The notes under the pieces are model-generated. The model made no database searches. It was not told the DNA's origin and saw nothing but the letters and a program-made list of their open reading frames with translations. Both the position numbers and the translations under genes were made by a program. Positions 5,727 to 6,931 of a stretch of 6,931 bases of DNA are shown here, piece by piece. Source of the stretch: Frankiales bacterium (GTDB lineage: Bacteria > Actinomycetota > Actinomycetes > Mycobacteriales > SCTD01); contig JAOPVD010000347.1 of assembly GCA_025966295.1 (NCBI GenBank), positions 1-6,931 of the forward strand, in the 5' to 3' direction. Numbering within the stretch: position 1 is the first letter of the stretch; every line of letters starts with the position of its first letter.

Positions 5727-5941
5727 CAGGGCTGGATGCCGATCGAGCTGTCCCGCTCGTAGACCTCGATCATCGGCACCACCGCGCCGTTGACGATGAC
5801 GGTGCCCCCGATGTCGGTGCGCACCGCGACCGGCGCCTTCTGGCTGACCGCCGTCAGCAGCTCCTGCACCAGCTCGGTGAGGTCCACGTCGTCGGCGAGG
5901 TGCCAGGCGAGGTCGCTGTCGGTCTTGAGGAACTTGGCCAT
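5726..5941 (-). CDS. 71-aa protein of unknown family, first gene of ABM operon
   Basis: A small soluble protein, MAKFLKTDSDLAWHLADD at the N-terminus, then an amphipathic acidic stretch (VDLTELVQELLTAV, about 19-32) and a C-terminal half that looks like beta strands (PVAVRTDIGG, TVIVNGAVVPMIEVYE). I do not recognise the family. ATG 5941 is supported by gggag (5952-5948) with a 6-base spacing, and the stop is fused to the next start, so it is expressed and translated together with the ABM-like protein. No cysteines, no membrane segment, no nucleic-acid-binding motif visible. It could be a partner subunit or chaperone-like companion of the ABM protein; that is inference from coupling only. Confidence 0.75.
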   Translation of the reverse strand: MAKFLKTDSDLAWHLADDVDLTELVQELLTAVSQKAPVAVRTDIGGTVIVNGAVVPMIEVYERDSSIGIQP

Positions 5942-5972
5942 GTCGGGCTCCCGGAGGTGGAGGTCCCCTCAG

Positions 5973-5989
5973 CGTGACATCCCGTCACG
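5973..5989. promoter_or_regulatory. Perfect 6-bp inverted repeat in divergent intergenic region
   Basis: cgtgac (5973-5978) and gtcacg (5984-5989) form a perfect inverted repeat around a 5-bp spacer, midway between the divergent starts at 5941 (-) and 6024 (+). Its position suits an operator for one or both units. Short arms mean chance is not excluded. Confidence 0.4.
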
Positions 5990-6004
5990 GTGCCGTCGCG
6001 GCAC
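5990..6004. other. 6-bp hairpin (gtgccg/cggcac, 3-base loop)
   Basis: gtgccg at 5990-5995 pairs perfectly with cggcac at 5999-6004, directly next to the inverted repeat at 5973-5989. It lies upstream of the likely start of transcription of the thioesterase gene, so on that strand it would act as DNA; in the opposite direction it lies upstream of the 71-aa gene. Function unknown. Confidence 0.3.
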
Positions 6005-6011
6005 GGCTCCG

Positions 6012-6017
6012 TACCCT
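6012..6017 (+). promoter_or_regulatory. -10 box for a probably leaderless thioesterase mRNA
   Basis: TACCCT (TANNNT) lies exactly six bases ahead of ATG 6024, so the transcript should begin at the start codon. No Shine-Dalgarno is present in front of the ATG. A matching -35 is not evident. Same spacing as the -10 box of the propeller gene. Confidence 0.4.
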
Positions 6018-6023
6018 GCGGGC

Positions 6024-6734
6024 ATGAGCCAGCAACGGGCACGCCCCGACGACGACGCGGAGGCGGCCTGGCTCGCCCCGGTCCCGGTGGACCCCGAGGC
6101 CGCGGTCGAGGAGCAGCGCCTGGCCGACCTGCTGCGGCGGGTCCTGCACCGGCTGGTGCTCGTGCGTCCGTCGCCCGCCGCGCTGCGGAAGGTGGCCGCG
6201 GCGACCGCGGCCTTCGCCGACGAGCTCGACACGCTGCCGGCCCGCGGGGGCAGCGGGGACATCGGCGAGGCCGGCCTCCGGCCGCAGGACCACGTGCGGC
6301 ACAGCCCGCTGTCCGGCACCAGCAACCCGTTGGCGCCGCCGATGCAGATGTGGACCACCGGCACCAGCCCGACCGGTCACCCGATCACCGCCGGATCGGT
6401 GCGCTTCGGCGCCGCGTACGAGGGCCCGCCGGAGCACGTGCACGGCGGCTACGTCGCCGCGCTGTTCGACGAGCTGCTCGGCCGGACGCAGGGCTCCGCC
6501 GGCTTCACCGCGTGGCTGACCGTCAACTACCACCGACCCACCCCGCTGGACCGCACCCTGACGCTGCACGCCGAGGTGGAGCGCGTCGAGGGCCGCAAGC
6601 GCTGGATCCGCGGCACCTGCCACCTCGGCGACACCCTGCTGAGCGAGGCCGAGGGCCTGTTCATCGCCCCCCGCGAGGGCGCCAGCCTGGAAGCCCTGCG
6701 GGAGTCGCTGAAGCGCAACAGCACGCCGCTGTAG
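6024..6734 (+). CDS. PaaI-type hotdog-fold acyl-CoA thioesterase
   Basis: A 236-aa protein that would hydrolyse an acyl-CoA or related thioester in the cytoplasm. The C-terminal hotdog domain spans about 120-215: GPPEHVHGGYVAALFDELLG (134-153) holds H140-G-G and D149-E150, the central-helix signature of PaaI/THEM4-type 4HBT enzymes, followed by the LTVNYHRPTPL strand (165-175) and a long strand pair to about 215. SNPLAPPMQMW (100-110) precedes the fold as in actinobacterial relatives. The first 75 residues are a charged helical extension (DPEAAVEEQRLADLLRRVLHRLV) not seen in minimal 140-aa members and of unknown role. ATG 6024 is preferred over the much longer open frame starting at 5790 because that frame runs through the divergent promoter and the start of the opposing gene. 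Substrate unknown; closeness to the desaturase suggests, but does not show, a lipid role. Confidence 0.87.
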   Translation: MSQQRARPDDDAEAAWLAPVPVDPEAAVEEQRLADLLRRVLHRLVLVRPSPAALRKVAAATAAFADELDTLPARGGSGDIGEAGLRPQDHVRHSPLSGTSNPLAPPMQMWTTGTSPTGHPITAGSVRFGAAYEGPPEHVHGGYVAALFDELLGRTQGSAGFTAWLTVNYHRPTPLDRTLTLHAEVERVEGRKRWIRGTCHLGDTLLSEAEGLFIAPREGASLEALRESLKRNSTPL

Positions 6735-6851
6735 GCCTGGTCGCGAGCCGGGTTCTCAGGAGAGCAGCCGGGTAGAACGCAGACCGCAAGTCCAGCTCAA
6801 GCCGACCGGTGACCAGGCGGCTGGCCGCCGGCCGCATCGGCAGGAGGCAGC
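6735..6851 (+). other. 117-bp leader with paired repeats; no known riboswitch recognised
   Basis: Non-coding stretch between the thioesterase stop and the next start. gcctggtc (6735-6742) is perfectly complementary to gaccaggc (6811-6818), extended inwards by one G-T and one C-G pair, so the stretch between could fold as one closed domain. Inside it, agccgggt occurs twice (6746-6753 and 6766-6773) and gttct (6752-6756) pairs with agaac (6774-6778). A hairpin ggcgg/ccgcc (6816-6829) competes with the 3' arm of the long stem just before the Shine-Dalgarno. No clear -10 box is seen. I do not recognise a TPP, cobalamin, SAM, glycine, Mg or c-di-AMP riboswitch. Confidence 0.35.
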
Positions 6852-6931
6852 ATGACAACCGCATCAGGCGACGACGACACCCGCACGATGAACGAGGACG
6901 GCACCCAGCGGAACCCGCACGGCCCGGTCGA
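6852..6931 (+). CDS. 5' end of an unrecognised gene, cut by the right edge
   Basis: ATG 6852 follows AGGAGG (6842-6847) with 4 bases between, a strong ribosome site, and the frame stays open to the window end. The 26 visible complete residues, MTTASGDDDTRTMNEDG then TQRNPHGPV, are polar, acidic and probably disordered. No signal peptide, membrane segment or family motif is visible yet. The C/G-ending codon bias agrees with coding. The family cannot be named from this part. Confidence 0.6.
   Translation, partial: MTTASGDDDTRTMNEDGTQRNPHGPV

Noticed and set aside
4398..5762. 454-codon plus-strand open frame across desaturase end and the ABM operon
   Set aside because: It runs out of frame through the desaturase histidine boxes and antisense to two supported genes; low-complexity composition and no motif.
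5790..6023. 78-residue extension of the thioesterase to a start at 5790
   Set aside because: It would lie antisense to the 71-aa gene and run through the divergent promoter; ATG 6024 with its TANNNT box fits better.
1..6931. CRISPR array, tRNA genes, insertion sequence or attachment site
   Set aside because: No regularly spaced identical repeats, no tRNA-like T-loop/acceptor pairs, no transposase motifs and no flanking duplications were found.

Overview
The window is very GC-rich (roughly 70% or more by eye), with strong G/C preference at third codon positions, GTG as well as ATG starts, TANNNT-type -10 boxes and tightly packed genes. The gene families point to a mycolic-acid-free or mycobacteria-like actinobacterium of the order-level group around Frankiales/Geodermatophilales/Mycobacteriales; the exact taxon is an inference and cannot be fixed from sequence alone. 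I see no tRNA, rRNA, insertion sequence, integrase or CRISPR array. The region reads as chromosomal core/shell DNA rather than a mobile island.

Layout: (1) positions 1-110 look like the 3' tail of a gene entering from the left. (2) 206-1423 (+) encodes a membrane-anchored L,D-transpeptidase of the mycobacterial LdtMt2 type (two Ig-like domains plus YkuD). (3) 1427-2770 (-) encodes a secreted PQQ-repeat beta-propeller protein, convergent with the transpeptidase with only 3 bp between stop codons. (4) A 139-bp divergent intergenic region carries a good promoter (-35 ctgaca, 17 bp, -10 taacct) overlapped by three head-to-tail copies of a 15-bp palindromic unit, almost certainly an operator array. 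(5) It drives a two-gene operon: a flavin/2Fe-2S ferredoxin reductase (2910-3941) and a DesA3-like membrane fatty acyl-CoA desaturase (3952-5064). Together they form an electron chain NAD(P)H -> FAD -> 2Fe-2S -> di-iron desaturase that introduces double bonds into membrane acyl chains. (6) On the minus strand, 5941-5061, is a compact three-gene unit: a 71-aa protein of unknown family, an ABM-fold (antibiotic biosynthesis monooxygenase-like) protein translationally coupled to it, and a small three-helix membrane protein whose stop codon overlaps the desaturase stop. (7) Divergently, 6024-6734 (+) encodes a PaaI-type hotdog thioesterase with an N-terminal extension, probably from a leaderless mRNA. 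(8) A 117-bp leader with paired repeats and a strong Shine-Dalgarno precedes the start of a truncated gene at 6852.

Functionally the window combines cell-envelope work (peptidoglycan 3-3 cross-linking, a secreted propeller) with acyl-chain metabolism (desaturase operon, acyl thioesterase). The most interesting points are the triple operator array on the desaturase promoter, the uncharacterised 71-aa/ABM/membrane gene trio, and the structured leader at the right edge. Nothing here proves a novel defence or mobile system.
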